A stretch of DNA of 64,000 nucleotides, taken from NCBI GenBank assembly GCA_026003835.1, contig BPHZ01000004.1, forward strand, positions 1 through 64,000, given 5' to 3'. Below are positions 17,200 through 27,376 of this stretch, one piece after another; position 1 is the first letter of the stretch; every line of letters begins with the position of its first letter. The notes beneath the pieces were generated by a model that saw only the letters and a program-made list of their open reading frames with translations, searched no databases and had not been told where the DNA came from. Origin of the DNA: Herpetosiphonaceae bacterium (GTDB lineage: Bacteria > Chloroflexota > Chloroflexia > Chloroflexales > Herpetosiphonaceae). The translations under genes and the position numbers were made by a program.

Positions 17200-19152
17200 C
17201 TAGATCACAATAATCTGATGCTCTGCCGAGGCAATAAGACCGTTCGGCGGAACAGAGATGTGCTGCTGTGGGCTCAGCTTTCCGTCAACCAGCAAATTGA
17301 GGCTGACCTGCTCGATATACTCGATACCCGCAACACCCTGCAATAACGCGTAGATTTCAGCAGTGTAGAGGCTGCGACCGAAGGGCCAGCCTGTTCCCTG
17401 AGCGCCGCCGACGAGCGGGTTGAGGAAGCGATAGAGCCTACCCGCGACTTCCCGCCGCACCGACTCGGGATCTGCATCCATCCGTGCCTTCAGACGCGCT
17501 TCAACTGAGACCCAGCGGTACTCGGGCTCGCTGATCGTTACGATGGTCGTGAGCAGGCGCCGGTGATCGATATAACGCCGCACATCTTCGACCAGTCTGG
17601 GCGCGAGGCGTAGCTGGTCGATCTCAATCCGGCCCTCGGGATTGGAGATAGACGGCACCAGCAGTAACTGGACCGTGCCCGGCGACGGGGCATCAGGGTC
17701 ATCCGCAGCACGCGGCTGTAGACAGCGGGCGCGCGCAATGCTTGGCGACGCCTCCATCGCCAGGTACTCATAGTCCTCGGCGGTGACAGCCCGGAACATC
17801 GTACGCAGCATCTGCGGGGCGCGCAGCTTCGCCCGCTCCAGGGTCTCCGCGTCGCGGCCGCCCGTAGCCGGACGCCGATTCACCACCCGGTCCACATACG
17901 ATACCGTCGACTGCAGCATCCTAATAGTCCCGGCGCCGACATTGCCCAGCGAGCCGCCGCCCGTGCGATAGCGGCTGAAACGAATCAGGCGGCCGCGCGG
18001 CGGAATAGCTCCGTACTGCTTTGTCGTACCGTCGGGCTCACGAATCGCCGGTCCAAAGGAGATCTCGCCGCTCACGCTGTCGAGCTGGTAATGTTTATCC
18101 TCTGGACGCGACTTGCCGAAGTTCTCCACTTCGGTCCAGGGTTCCCACGACTCATCCTCACGCTGCACCTCAATCCGCTCGCCTGCCTGGCGTGGCAGGA
18201 CTGGAGCGTAGTCAAGGCGAAAACGCTGGCCCGGCGCGCCGTCACTGCGTCCAACAATCGCCTCGACAATTGGCGTGCAGTGCGTAGCGTTCACCGTGCC
18301 TCCCAACGTCGAGGATTGGATCGTCTGGATCACGGGTGAGGCGGTGTAGGCCGACTGCTGAACCTCCGGGGTGATGTACTGGCAGCGCACCCAGTAGGCC
18401 GTCTTCCCATTGATCTCTCGTGGTGTCAGACCGTTAGGAACATAGAGCACAACCTGGCCGCGCTTGTTGAGACCGCCGGTGCCGTCGCGATCGAGTTCGG
18501 CCTCGACCCAGCCATCGACACACCAGACCTCCCAGGACAACGGCGGGTTTGTGGGATCGACGCCAATACCCTCAACAGAGCAGTCGATCTCCAGCGCAAG
18601 GATATTTCCACTGAAATCCTTCTCATAGCCCAGGTAGAGTGCATCGCCGGGGCGCGGCTTAGGGCTGAAGGCAAGAAATGTCTCGTTTTCGACGTCAAGC
18701 TTCCAGGTCTGATCGTCGAAGACTCGCTCGTTTGGCGAGGTGTAGCAGGCCAGCAGCTTCGGTGGGTGAATCAGGAGATCAGTATCGGTGGTAAAGCTGA
18801 CGGCAGGTTCCGTTGCTGTCTGGGCTGTAGCCACCGCGGTGCCGGCAGGAATGATAACCGGCTCGCCAGGAGGGGCGGAAAGCCAGAAGGTCAGATCGAC
18901 ACGGGCGGGAGCAGGCGGCTGTAGGTGAACACCCATCAGCTCCATAAAGGTGATTAAGCTCTTCTCCGGCACCCGGTTGAGTCGAAAGATCAGCATCTCG
19001 ACCATCCAGGCAAAGAGCTCGATCAAGGTAACGCCGGGATCGCTGACGTTATGATCAGTCCACTCCGGACAGTAGAGGGGGATCATCCGCTTCGCCTCGT
19101 CCACAATATCCTGGAAGCGGCGATCATCGAGATTTGGCATCGGCAGCGGCAC
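17200..19152 (-). CDS. eCIS baseplate protein (Pvc11/gpJ-like)
   Basis: The 650-residue product is the large baseplate wedge component, of the 'putative baseplate assembly protein' family related to Afp11/Pvc11 and phage gpJ. The N-terminus has PNLDDRRFQDIVDEAKRMIP, then HNVSDPGVTLIELFAWMVEM, characteristic of the family. The centre is variable, and the C-terminal part returns to VSVEARLKARMDADPESVRR, then FLNPLVGG, also conserved. A GTG at 19152 has GGAGG at ideal distance and is preferred over ATG 19140 and the longer frame from 19224, whose extra residues look unrelated. It lies between gp25 and the Pvc12-like gene, the usual order in eCIS loci. Confidence 0.88.
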   Translation of the reverse strand: MPLPMPNLDDRRFQDIVDEAKRMIPLYCPEWTDHNVSDPGVTLIELFAWMVEMLIFRLNRVPEKSLITFMELMGVHLQPPAPARVDLTFWLSAPPGEPVIIPAGTAVATAQTATEPAVSFTTDTDLLIHPPKLLACYTSPNERVFDDQTWKLDVENETFLAFSPKPRPGDALYLGYEKDFSGNILALEIDCSVEGIGVDPTNPPLSWEVWCVDGWVEAELDRDGTGGLNKRGQVVLYVPNGLTPREINGKTAYWVRCQYITPEVQQSAYTASPVIQTIQSSTLGGTVNATHCTPIVEAIVGRSDGAPGQRFRLDYAPVLPRQAGERIEVQREDESWEPWTEVENFGKSRPEDKHYQLDSVSGEISFGPAIREPDGTTKQYGAIPPRGRLIRFSRYRTGGGSLGNVGAGTIRMLQSTVSYVDRVVNRRPATGGRDAETLERAKLRAPQMLRTMFRAVTAEDYEYLAMEASPSIARARCLQPRAADDPDAPSPGTVQLLLVPSISNPEGRIEIDQLRLAPRLVEDVRRYIDHRRLLTTIVTISEPEYRWVSVEARLKARMDADPESVRREVAGRLYRFLNPLVGGAQGTGWPFGRSLYTAEIYALLQGVAGIEYIEQVSLNLLVDGKLSPQQHISVPPNGLIASAEHQIIVI

Positions 19153-19263
19153 AGAGAGCCTCCAATGGGATAGTTGCTTGCTTATCGTTTGGCGTTTTTG
19201 CTGATCGACCAAACAGCATGCCAAACCATAAACGAGAAATCATTAACAATCAACGGGCAACAA

Positions 19264-19668
19264 TTATTCTTCACCAGGAATCGTGTAGAACGGCCACACC
19301 AGCGCACGCTCGTCGTGCGTCGCGCGAATGCGGTAGGAGACATAGATCAGCATACAACCCGGCGTATCCGGATCTTCGTCGGCGATGACTTCGAGCACAT
19401 CGATGCGGGGCTCCCACATTTCCAGCGCCTCTTTGACGTAGTGCTCGGCGGTGGAGAAGGTTGCGGCGTTCATCGGATCAAAGAGCAGCTCATAGATGCG
19501 GCAGCCGAACTCCGGGCGCATGACCCGCTGGCCCTTGGGCGTGCTAAGAATAATCTCGATGGCCTCGACGATCTCATCCTCGCCACGTGATAGGGCGATG
19601 CTGCCGCGTCCATCGACGTTAGGAGGAAAGCGCCATCCAGCGCCGATGAGATCAAACGTTTGCGCCAT
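19264..19668 (-). CDS. eCIS baseplate wedge protein, GPW/gp25 family
   Basis: The 134-residue product matches the gp25/Pvc9 family: GAGWRFPPNVDGRGSIALS, then EDEIVEAIEIILSTPKGQRV followed by MRPEFGCRIYELLF, with the lysozyme-like fold core GERVMRPEFG-type motif clearly present. In contractile systems gp25 attaches the first sheath ring to the baseplate hub. The stop is 111 bases before the Pvc11-like start, a gap in which no gene was seen. The start is three bases after the PAAR gene stop, so translation is probably coupled. Confidence 0.92.
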   Translation of the reverse strand: MAQTFDLIGAGWRFPPNVDGRGSIALSRGEDEIVEAIEIILSTPKGQRVMRPEFGCRIYELLFDPMNAATFSTAEHYVKEALEMWEPRIDVLEVIADEDPDTPGCMLIYVSYRIRATHDERALVWPFYTIPGEE

Positions 19669-19671
19669 AGC

Positions 19672-19971
19672 CTACCCTCCTATCATCACCGTTGGGGCGC
19701 CTAAAACGATCGACCCGCCATGGGCGGTCTGGTCGCCCATACGCGCCGCCGGCCTGCCCCCAATAAGCACCGTCGCGCTCCCCTTGATGATGGAATCGGG
19801 CGGCCCGGTGCAGGTCGCCATATCACCCATCACAGCCGCAGGCAGGCCGGCAATCAGCACCGTTGGAACACCTGGCCCTGTGATTGGCCCTCCAACGTGT
19901 GGAATTGGAGGAACTCCTGGTGTCTGCATCGGGCAGGTATGCATGTCGCCGACACGCGCTGCTGGTGGCAT
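19672..19971 (-). CDS. PAAR-domain spike-tip protein
   Basis: The 99-residue product is a complete PAAR protein. It contains PPAARVGDMHTCP, then PAAVMGDMATCTGPP and RPAARMGDQTAHGG. These repeated AARxGD turns and the His/Cys residues form the zinc-binding cone that sharpens the tip of VgrG-type spikes. There is no C-terminal effector extension. It follows the spike gene by 15 bases and precedes gp25 by three, the usual Pvc8-10-9 neighbourhood. Confidence 0.92.
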   Translation of the reverse strand: MPPAARVGDMHTCPMQTPGVPPIPHVGGPITGPGVPTVLIAGLPAAVMGDMATCTGPPDSIIKGSATVLIGGRPAARMGDQTAHGGSIVLGAPTVMIGG

Positions 19972-19986
19972 AACTCCCTCCAGTTA

Positions 19987-21843
19987 TTAATTAATCTTAA
20001 CCAGCGAGCCCTGGATGTTGAGGATGGCGCTGGTCTTGACGGTCATAATCGCATTGGCCTCGAATGTAGCCATTGCATTCGCCTTCATATTAAGGTTGGC
20101 CTGCGAAGTAAGCTCAACCCCCTGGGCAGCGATCTTCAGCGCCCCGCCCGATCCGGTAAGCTCAACGCCTTGCTGGGTGAACTTCAGGGTATTGCCGGAG
20201 GCAGTGATCTCCAGAGTGCCGCCGGACTGAATTTTAACCGCCTGGCCCTGGTCATCGAGCTTAATGCTATGCTTCTGCGATTTAACTTCGATCCCCTTAT
20301 CGGTATCGCTGATCTTGACCACCAGGTTGCCGCTGGCACTTTGGATGGTAATGATACCTTTGTTGCCGCCGTCATCCTCATCGAACTGAATGATATGGCC
20401 GGCGCGCGTCTTGAGGCCACGGATCTTGACCTTGCCGCTCTCTTGGGCGGTTATCGGCAGCTTATCCTTGCTGCTCCACAACCCGCCGATGACAAACGGC
20501 CGCCTCATATCGCCATGCTCGAACGCAACCAACACCTGGTCATCAACTTCGGGCAGCATACACAGGCCGCGCTGATTACCGGCCCCCGGCATCGCCAGCC
20601 AGGCCCAGTCGCTCTCTTGCTTCTCGTCGAGCCAGGGGAATTTAACTTTGACTCGACCAAGCGAGTCGGGATCGTTGACGTTGGTGACGATGCCGACCAC
20701 GACGCCGCCGACGCTGTGATGCCCATTGCCGCCGGAGCCGTTCAGCGCCCCGATGACGCTGCTTGGCCGCCGCCCATTGACCCAGAAAGTGGTAAAGTAG
20801 CCCTCATTCGCTCGGTACACATGCCGGGTGGCGGTCACGAAATACGTGCCGCCAAACTTCTTGCCGACCCCGTTAATTTTAACCGTCTTGCCAGCTTTCA
20901 GCTTTGGCTCTCCCAGGCAGACACCCTCGGCGGAAATGTAATCGCCGCCCAGCTCATCAAGCGCCGCCTGCGCCAGGCTCTTTGCTTCACCCTCCGTTCC
21001 GACAGGAGTATCGGTAATAATCAACTTCGCCGCACCGGAGAATGCCGTTTTGGCAGCATCGCCGCCGGTCTTGCCATCGCCGATCTTCGAAGGATTCTTA
21101 CTGCTGTCCGCGTTACCGACGATGGCCTGCTTGGCTTTGCTATCCCAACTGCGGACCTGTACCTCGTCCACCTGGGCAACCGCCGAGAGCCGGACGTTGA
21201 ACGAGAGGAGCGTTTTTCCCCATTCCTGCTCCGGCGCCTCCGAAGGAGAGGTCTCCGCCTTGCGAAACTTGAGCTTTTTACCCTCGACAACCACACGATA
21301 GCCGATGCGCGCCGCCCTGTCGCGTAAGAACTCCATATCCGTCTGGTTATTCTGGATTACGTAGGCATGCTGGGCACTTGTCGCCTGGACGTCGGCGCTC
21401 AGCCCCGCCTCCTGCGCGATATCCGAAGCGATTTTGCTATCTGTTTTGTTCAGAAAAGTGCGCGTTTTACGCCCACGATAGAGACGATGAGATTTATCGT
21501 AACCCCGCGCGACGAGTACGACTCTCCCTTGCTCGAACTCAGGCTCCAGGGCCGTTATTTCTCCGTCCAAAATTTTGGATTGGGTGTTGTTTGTATCAAG
21601 AATACCAATCGTAACCTCTTTTCCCAGATCGAAGTCTTTGCTATCCATCAGCTTCATCTCCGGATCGAGGAAGCGCAGGGCGAACATCGCCGGCTGGGCC
21701 AGGTCATCCTCGACCACGAAATCCAGAAGCAGATCCAGGGCCGAAAATGATTGCCCTGTACCATCTTTGATACTGATGCTCGAGATATCCGAGCCGCCCA
21801 CTTTGATCGAGGGCGTATAGTGCTTCATCATCTCTGTAGTCAT
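19987..21843 (-). CDS. eCIS spike protein (VgrG/Pvc8-like)
   Basis: The 618-residue product combines a phage gpD-like hub part (residues about 1-370, with LDLLLDFVVEDDLAQPAMFA and the late-control motif DMEFLRDRAARIGYRVVVE), a gp5-type OB domain (about 380-460, VVVGIVTNVNDPDSLGRVKV, then PGAGNQRG, PEVDDQVLVAFEHGD), and a long C-terminal beta-helix needle (about 490-618) made of VKIQSGGTLEITASG-like short repeats. It is the central puncturing device. No extra toxin domain is attached. AAGGA lies eight bases before ATG 21843. The tip is supplied by the adjacent PAAR gene. Confidence 0.93.
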   Translation of the reverse strand: MTTEMMKHYTPSIKVGGSDISSISIKDGTGQSFSALDLLLDFVVEDDLAQPAMFALRFLDPEMKLMDSKDFDLGKEVTIGILDTNNTQSKILDGEITALEPEFEQGRVVLVARGYDKSHRLYRGRKTRTFLNKTDSKIASDIAQEAGLSADVQATSAQHAYVIQNNQTDMEFLRDRAARIGYRVVVEGKKLKFRKAETSPSEAPEQEWGKTLLSFNVRLSAVAQVDEVQVRSWDSKAKQAIVGNADSSKNPSKIGDGKTGGDAAKTAFSGAAKLIITDTPVGTEGEAKSLAQAALDELGGDYISAEGVCLGEPKLKAGKTVKINGVGKKFGGTYFVTATRHVYRANEGYFTTFWVNGRRPSSVIGALNGSGGNGHHSVGGVVVGIVTNVNDPDSLGRVKVKFPWLDEKQESDWAWLAMPGAGNQRGLCMLPEVDDQVLVAFEHGDMRRPFVIGGLWSSKDKLPITAQESGKVKIRGLKTRAGHIIQFDEDDGGNKGIITIQSASGNLVVKISDTDKGIEVKSQKHSIKLDDQGQAVKIQSGGTLEITASGNTLKFTQQGVELTGSGGALKIAAQGVELTSQANLNMKANAMATFEANAIMTVKTSAILNIQGSLVKIN

Positions 21844-21975
21844 TTCAGCGTCCTTGCGCTAGGGCGGAATTACGACAGCTCTGTGGAAAACCTCTACCCC
21901 GCTGCTCTGAAAGCACATTGTACCGGGAATTCCTCCCGATCCACGGAGTATCGAGGATCGCGCCCGCTTGCCGCG

Positions 21976-22650
21976 CTACTCAACTGGAAGCGGCGTGATG
22001 ATCAGCATCTGGCCGGGGCGCAGGCGCCGGGGATCGTTGATGTTATTGGCCTCCGCCAGGTGCCGCCAGGCTGTCGTCGTCTGATACTCTTCGTAGGCGA
22101 TGCCGGCCAGCGTTTCACCCTCGTGGACGATCCGCAGTCGCTCGCCCGTCTCTCCACCCGATGTCGGATTTTGTCGCGGCTTCGATTCCGGGTCGACGAT
22201 CTGTTTGAACGTCACTTTCATGACTGTCCGCAGGGGCGTGCCATCGGTAGCAAACAGGTTGAACGTCTGTGAAATATTCTTGATAATTGCCTTGAAGGAG
22301 AGGAATTTGCCCCACTGGAAGGTTATGAGCGGCGGCGCCTTCGTTTTCTGATTAATGCGCATCATCTTCCAGATTTTATCGCTATATGTGCGTACATCAT
22401 CTCCAGCGCTGTGTGAGAATCCCTCGTGTTTTTCGTAGGTATCGAACAATAGTTCAAGTGTTAGATCCGAGGCCTGGCCACCGGCGAACTGCATATAAGG
22501 AACCTCACGTCGCTGCACGGGAACTTCTTTCCATGTGTTGGTAAGCGAGAACGTCAAGTCCGTCGGATTGAACATACACTTAACTTTTTCGTTCGTATCG
22601 TTATTGATCAGCTCCGCTTTAACCAACGTACCGGATAATGCTTTCGCCAT
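21976..22650 (-). CDS. eCIS hub/tube-initiator protein with LysM domain (Pvc7-like)
   Basis: The 224-residue product starts MAKALSGTLVKAEL and has the CIS 'contractile tail' N-terminal domain: MFNPTDLTFSLTNTW, then FAGGQASDLTLELLFDTYE. A C-terminal LysM fold follows (about 168-222; IVHEGETLAGIAYEEY, then NNINDPRRLRPGQML). This matches Afp7/Pvc7 and T4 gp53-type proteins, which link hub and tube. In this family the LysM is structural rather than murein-degrading. It lies 132 bases upstream of the spike gene and 43 bases downstream of the repeat-protein gene. Confidence 0.88.
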   Translation of the reverse strand: MAKALSGTLVKAELINNDTNEKVKCMFNPTDLTFSLTNTWKEVPVQRREVPYMQFAGGQASDLTLELLFDTYEKHEGFSHSAGDDVRTYSDKIWKMMRINQKTKAPPLITFQWGKFLSFKAIIKNISQTFNLFATDGTPLRTVMKVTFKQIVDPESKPRQNPTSGGETGERLRIVHEGETLAGIAYEEYQTTTAWRHLAEANNINDPRRLRPGQMLIITPLPVE

Positions 22651-22693
22651 GGTATGCCCCTCCGCAGGAAAAATCAGCTCCAGGTATCAGATG

Positions 22694-25600
22694 CTAGTAT
22701 CCTCTACCCCTGAATCGCTCCGCATCCACCATCAGCCGACGGCGCAGGCGTGCGTACACTTTGAGGGCCAGGGCTTCGATATCCTGATCCTTATGCTGTG
22801 GTATAGACTGTCCTATCCCTTGAGCTTCGATCATAAGCTGGCTATCGCTCTGACTATCCTCATGGACCAGCGCTGTCTCTACGCGCTGAATCATGCCCAC
22901 TCCATCCATACCCGGCGCATTTGTGCGCTGTGTCTCGCTATCAATACTGCCTGCGCCACGCGATGTATCGATAGGCTGCAGCAGCGGTTGCTCGATTGGG
23001 CGATGGAGCGCAGGGAGCCGCTGGATCGGCGTGGGCTGGGCCGGCTGAGGGGTTGGCGGGACAACTGTAGACTCGGCATGCGCAGGGTTAACGAAATCGA
23101 ACGGGGATGAATCTCTCGGCGCACCTGTCTGCCCAGATAGTGTCTCTACAATTGGCGCAGTAGGAGCGGGCTGCCGCTGCACAAGTCCTTCGATGCCGGC
23201 AGCTAGCGATCGCGCAGCCATGGCTGTATGACCGGGGAAACTTCGGTGCTGCCCTGCTGAGGTTGTCGTCGAGAGCGGTTGCCGCATAACCAGCGGCGGG
23301 GCCGGCTGGCTTTGAGCGGCTGAACTGGCGCCGGGCTGAACCGAATCGAGAGCCGTAAACATCGGGAAGACAGACCGTGCTGCTGGTCCCAACATACGCT
23401 GTCCGATTGTTCCACCCAACCTCTCAGCCGTTGTACCTATCTGCCCAGGCGCGGCGGGGGTAGAAGTGCGTCTAAGCAAGGCAGATGGGTAGATATTTGT
23501 ACTCAGGTCGGACTTGCTCAGCACACTGGCCGGGCCGCCACGATCTCGACGCTGTATCAACGGCAGCGTACCGGGCGCTGCGGCCTGGGGATTGGAAATC
23601 TGTTGCATGCTCATCGAGCGGGGAGAGGGCTGAGCCTCGTGCCAGAGGAAGTCCAGGCGCTGGAGGAGAGGTATAGTGATATCGGCATACGTGCGCATAG
23701 CCATACTGCTTGCCGGGAAAACGCGATCTCTGACTGGAGTATGTTCTTCAGCTACACCAGCCTGCACATCTTCCCTCGATGGCAGTGCGCTCCGCCCCAT
23801 CAGCGCTGGGCTGGCCGTGCTCGCCGCTAATCGCTGCACCAGCGGGAGGGCTGCCCCTACGCCACTCGGCCTCCACACTGTGCCAGGTTCCGCGCCAGGA
23901 GTTCCACTCTGCTCAGCAGCGGCGGGCGCTTGCGCCTGAGCTGCGCCGCGCCCCATCAGCGCCGGGCTGGCCGTGCTCGCCGCCAGCCGCTGCACCAGCG
24001 GGAGGGCTGCCCCTACGCCACTCGGCCTCCACACTGTGCCAGGTTCCGCGCCAGGCGGGCCGCTCCGTTCGGCAGCACCAGCCCCTGACGCCTCAGCCGC
24101 GTTGCGTCCCATCAGCGTCGGGCTGGCCGTGCTCGCCGCCAGCCGCTGCACCAGTGGCAGCGTCACCAGCGCTTTACTGACTGACGGCGATACCGCGCTG
24201 ACTCGCGCTCCAGCCCCTGACACCTCAACCGCGCTGCGCCCCATCAGCGTCGGGCTGGCCGTGCTCGCCGCTAATCGCTGCACCAGCGGGAGGGCTACCC
24301 CTACGCCACTCGACCTCCACACTGCGCCAGGTTCCGCGCCAGGCGGGCCGCTCCGTTCGGCAGCACCAGCCCCTGACACCTCAACCGCGCTGCGCCCCAT
24401 CAGCGCCGGGCTGGCCGTGCTCGCCGCCAATCGCTGTACCAGCGGGAGGGCTGCCCCTACGCCACTCGGCCTCCACACTGCGCCAGGTTCCGCGCCAGGA
24501 ATTCCACTCTGCTCAGCAGCGGCGGGCGCTTGCGCCTGAGCTGCGCCGTGCCCCATCAGCGCCGGGCTGGTCGTGCTCGCCGCTAATCGCTGCACCAGCG
24601 GGAGGGCTGCCCCTACGCCACTCGGCCTCCACACTGTGCCAGGTTCCGCGCTAGGCGGGCCGCTCCGTTCGGCAGCACCAGCCCCTGACGCCTCAGCCGC
24701 GTTGCGTCCCATCAGCGTCGGGCTGGCCGTGCTCGCCGCCAGCCGCTGCACCAGTGGCAGCGTCACCAGCGCTTTACTGACTGACGGCGATACCGCGCTG
24801 ACTCGCGCTCCAGCCCCTGACACCTCAACCGCGCTGCGCCCCATCAGCGTCGGGCTGGCCGTGCTCGCCGCTAATCGCTGCACCAGCGGGAGGGCTACCC
24901 CTACGCCACTCGACCTCCACACTGCGCCAGGTTCCGCGCCAGGCGGGCCGCTCCGTTCGGCAGCACCAGCCCCTGACACCTCAACCGCGCTGCGCCCCAT
25001 CAGCGTCGGGCTGGCCGTGCTCGCCGCCAGCCGCTGCACCAGCGGCAGCGCCACCAGCGCCCCGCCGAGCGGCGGCGCCTCGCTGACTTGCGTTCCAGGT
25101 ATTCCGCTGTGCTCAGGAGTAGCAAGAGTTTGCGCCTCAGCCGCGCTGCGCCCCATCAGTGCCGGGCTGGCTGTGGTCGCCGCCAGCCGCTGCACCAGCG
25201 GCAGGGCTACCGTTACACCACTCGGCCCCCACACCGCGCTGGGTTCCGCTCCAGGTGTTTCGCGCCCCACAGCAGCGGCTGGCACTTGCGCCTCAGCCAC
25301 GCTGCGTCCCATCAGCGCCGGGCTGGCTGTGGTCGCCGCCAGCCGCTGCACCAGCGGCAGGGTCAGCAGCGCCCCGCTGGCCGGCCGCACCTCCCCGGCT
25401 GCCGTTCCAGGCGCTGCTTTCCGCTCGACCGCGCCAGCCGCTTCCGCCCTCAGCGCGCTCCGCCCCATCAGCGCCGGACTGGTCGTCGCCTCCACCAGCC
25501 GCTGCACCAGCGGCAGCTCGCCTGGTACTCCTGGCCTGAAGCGCAAGCCATGGGTGTGATTCTTCAGCTGGTACACGCTGCAAACGCAGTGTACCTGTCA

Positions 25601-26885
25601 CGTCACTGCTGGCCGCACTGGGAGCTGATGCAGAGCTGGACGGTACGAAATCCTGACTGAGGGGCATGCGAGCGATAAGCGGCAGAGGTGCGATCGATAA
25701 CGCACCGTCAGCGATCTGAGCTACATCTCCGCTGACCGGCCTGTCCATAACGTTACGGCCTTGAGGGTCGGCGCTGTAGCGGCTAATCAACGTTGTTGCC
25801 AGCGGCAGGTATGCACGCGGCGCATAACCAGCAGGTTGCTCGGTATGCGGCTGATACTTCAGCGCTGTGGACCCTGATTGCTCTGATATCGAGGAGAATA
25901 GAGTATCAGATGGTCGAACATCTTCGTTCGCCGGTCGAAGCGAGCCGCTGTCGATTGATCGTTGAGCAACAGGGGGGATGGGTGTACGCCCTGGCTGACT
26001 GTCTGGCCTGCCTATCGTGGTATTGGGGCTGAGTCTGGGTCCAGCGATATCCTGCGGCGTTCGTTGCTCCCAGCCTCCAGGCTCCGCCGGTGTCCGCAGC
26101 AGTTGTACCAGCGGTCGATCGAGTGCGGGCGGCGCAGGATCGGTGAAAGTAGGGCCGGTGATGACATCCAACCCCTCGCTGGAGATACCCATGCGCTGTA
26201 GAGGAGTCCCTAGCGCATCCCAGAGAGGTGGCACAGGGGGGAGGGGGTGAGACTCTGAAGAATGCGCTCGTTGCGCCGTCCGCCCGACGACCTGCCGCTG
26301 CTCGACAGGGACAGCCGTCGCTTCAGTCTGACGGTGGACCGATCTGGTCGCTGAGAGCAGCGGCAGATCGCGCTGCCGAGAGACGAGTCGTTCAATGAGG
26401 GGAGCGGGTCGAGCTGGGATTTCCCACTCAGAGGGATCAATATCGCCGAGTGCAGGATGATCAGGCAGAGTGGGTATAGCATCGGCAGCTGGCCGCTCTT
26501 GTGGCGCGATCTCCGGCCGCCGCGCGACTGAGACTGGCTGGCGCTGCTTGATCCGATCTCGCCTGGGAGGGTCCTCCACCTGCTCATAGTGATCTTGCAA
26601 CCGAGAGATCAACGTCATCTGCGCAGCGCCTGCTGCCGGCTGGAGCGAGCCCAGAGTGAAGCGCGAGATGAGCCTGGCGCTCCAGAGATTAGGCTGGCTC
26701 ATTGGCACAAAGCGCTGGAGGAGTTGAGCGCCCAAGGCAGACGTAGCTGGGAGCCGGTTGAGGATAAAGACACGCTGCACCCACGCGCTATGCTCCCCAA
26801 TCCGCCGTGCCAGACGTAGTGCCTTTGTTGTGGCGGAGGGCAGCGGCGCTTCTCTGGTAGGCGAGCTGTCTGTATATCCCGGCAT
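22694..26885 (-). CDS. large PLxQR-repeat protein of the eCIS locus, interrupted by an apparent +1 frameshift
   Basis: Two overlapping frames most likely form one protein of about 1395 residues. The first runs from ATG 26885 (a GTG at 26948 is also possible) to about 25550. The second runs from about 25576 to 22694. Beyond the switch the first frame degenerates into Ala/Gly-rich noise, while the second has no good start of its own. The N-terminal part is Pro/Arg/Ser-rich with scattered motifs (WVQRV, LLQRF, PLQRM, RLQRV). The C-terminal part holds 12 tandem units of 44-52 residues beginning LPLVQRLAASTASPALMGR, then PLIQRRD, PIQRLPAL and MIQRVETAL. No enzymatic domain is recognised. It sits where a tape-measure or lumen-associated protein could be, but long helices are lacking. 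Function unknown. Confidence 0.55.
23780..25520 (-). repeat. 12 tandem in-frame coding repeats (about 156 bases each)
   Basis: Copies of the unit encoding LPLVQRLAASTASPALMGR recur at about 156-base spacing, with two shorter units of about 132 bases. A higher-order duplication is visible: the block starting at 23941 is repeated nearly base for base 600 bases later, at 24541, for roughly 460 bases. Such an array can expand, shrink or be collapsed by assembly, so the copy number is provisional. It is coding, not a CRISPR. Confidence 0.9.
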
Positions 26886-26929
26886 TATAAGCCCCCGTCC
26901 TTTTGTATTGCGCTCATACCCCGTACCAC

Positions 26930-27343
26930 CTATCCAAGGCCCAACCACTTAGCCATTTGATCGGCGGTGATCATGCCCGGCGATGATGCCGCTTGTGGGG
27001 CTGAAGTTGCGGACGCTCCCCACTCCAAAGCTCCCTGCCTGGCGCTGCTGATATGCCGCTGCGGCGGCGCATACGGAGCGAGAACCAATTCGCCTGCGGG
27101 TAGATTGCGGCGCTGTCCCTGGAAGAATCGCTCTGCAAAGCTGGCTGCTTGCATCCCAGGCCGGGCAGCGACATCAAAGCGTCGAACCAACTGCACGCTG
27201 AAGTCGTGGGTGATCAGCGTCCGCGAATGAGCCGCGATTCGTCCGGCCCATTCAGCCAGTTGTCGTGTCTGCGCCGCCTCCAACTCCCGCTCCTCTGCGG
27301 AAGGGCTGATACCCTCAGATGGAAGATCGTGCAGCGTTGACAT
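26930..27343 (-). CDS. small hypothetical eCIS-locus protein
   Basis: The 137-residue product is not recognised. It starts MSTLHDLPSEGI with AGGAG seven bases upstream, has a helical middle (ERELEAAQTRQLAEWAGRIA), a segment FAERFFQGQRRNL that weakly recalls the QR motifs of the next gene, and an Ala/Pro/Ser-rich end finishing ITADQMAKWLGLG. It overlaps the GTG start of the repeat-protein frame and lies 34 bases after the tube-like gene, so it is part of the eCIS operon. A chaperone or adaptor role for the repeat protein is conceivable but unsupported. Confidence 0.6.
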   Translation of the reverse strand: MSTLHDLPSEGISPSAEERELEAAQTRQLAEWAGRIAAHSRTLITHDFSVQLVRRFDVAARPGMQAASFAERFFQGQRRNLPAGELVLAPYAPPQRHISSARQGALEWGASATSAPQAASSPGMITADQMAKWLGLG

Positions 27344-27376
27344 TGCAATGCTCCTGCCCCGCTATCCTTTGGGATA

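Noticed and set aside
19720..21327. 535-codon plus-strand ORF over PAAR and spike genes
   Set aside because: It is an antisense shadow of well-recognised PAAR and VgrG-like proteins; no start signal or domain.
23973..25559. Two long plus-strand ORFs over the repeat protein, and a possible CRISPR-like array
   Set aside because: The regular spacing comes from 156-base coding repeats read on the minus strand. Units are far too long for CRISPR, the intervening sequence is itself repeated, and no cas genes are present.
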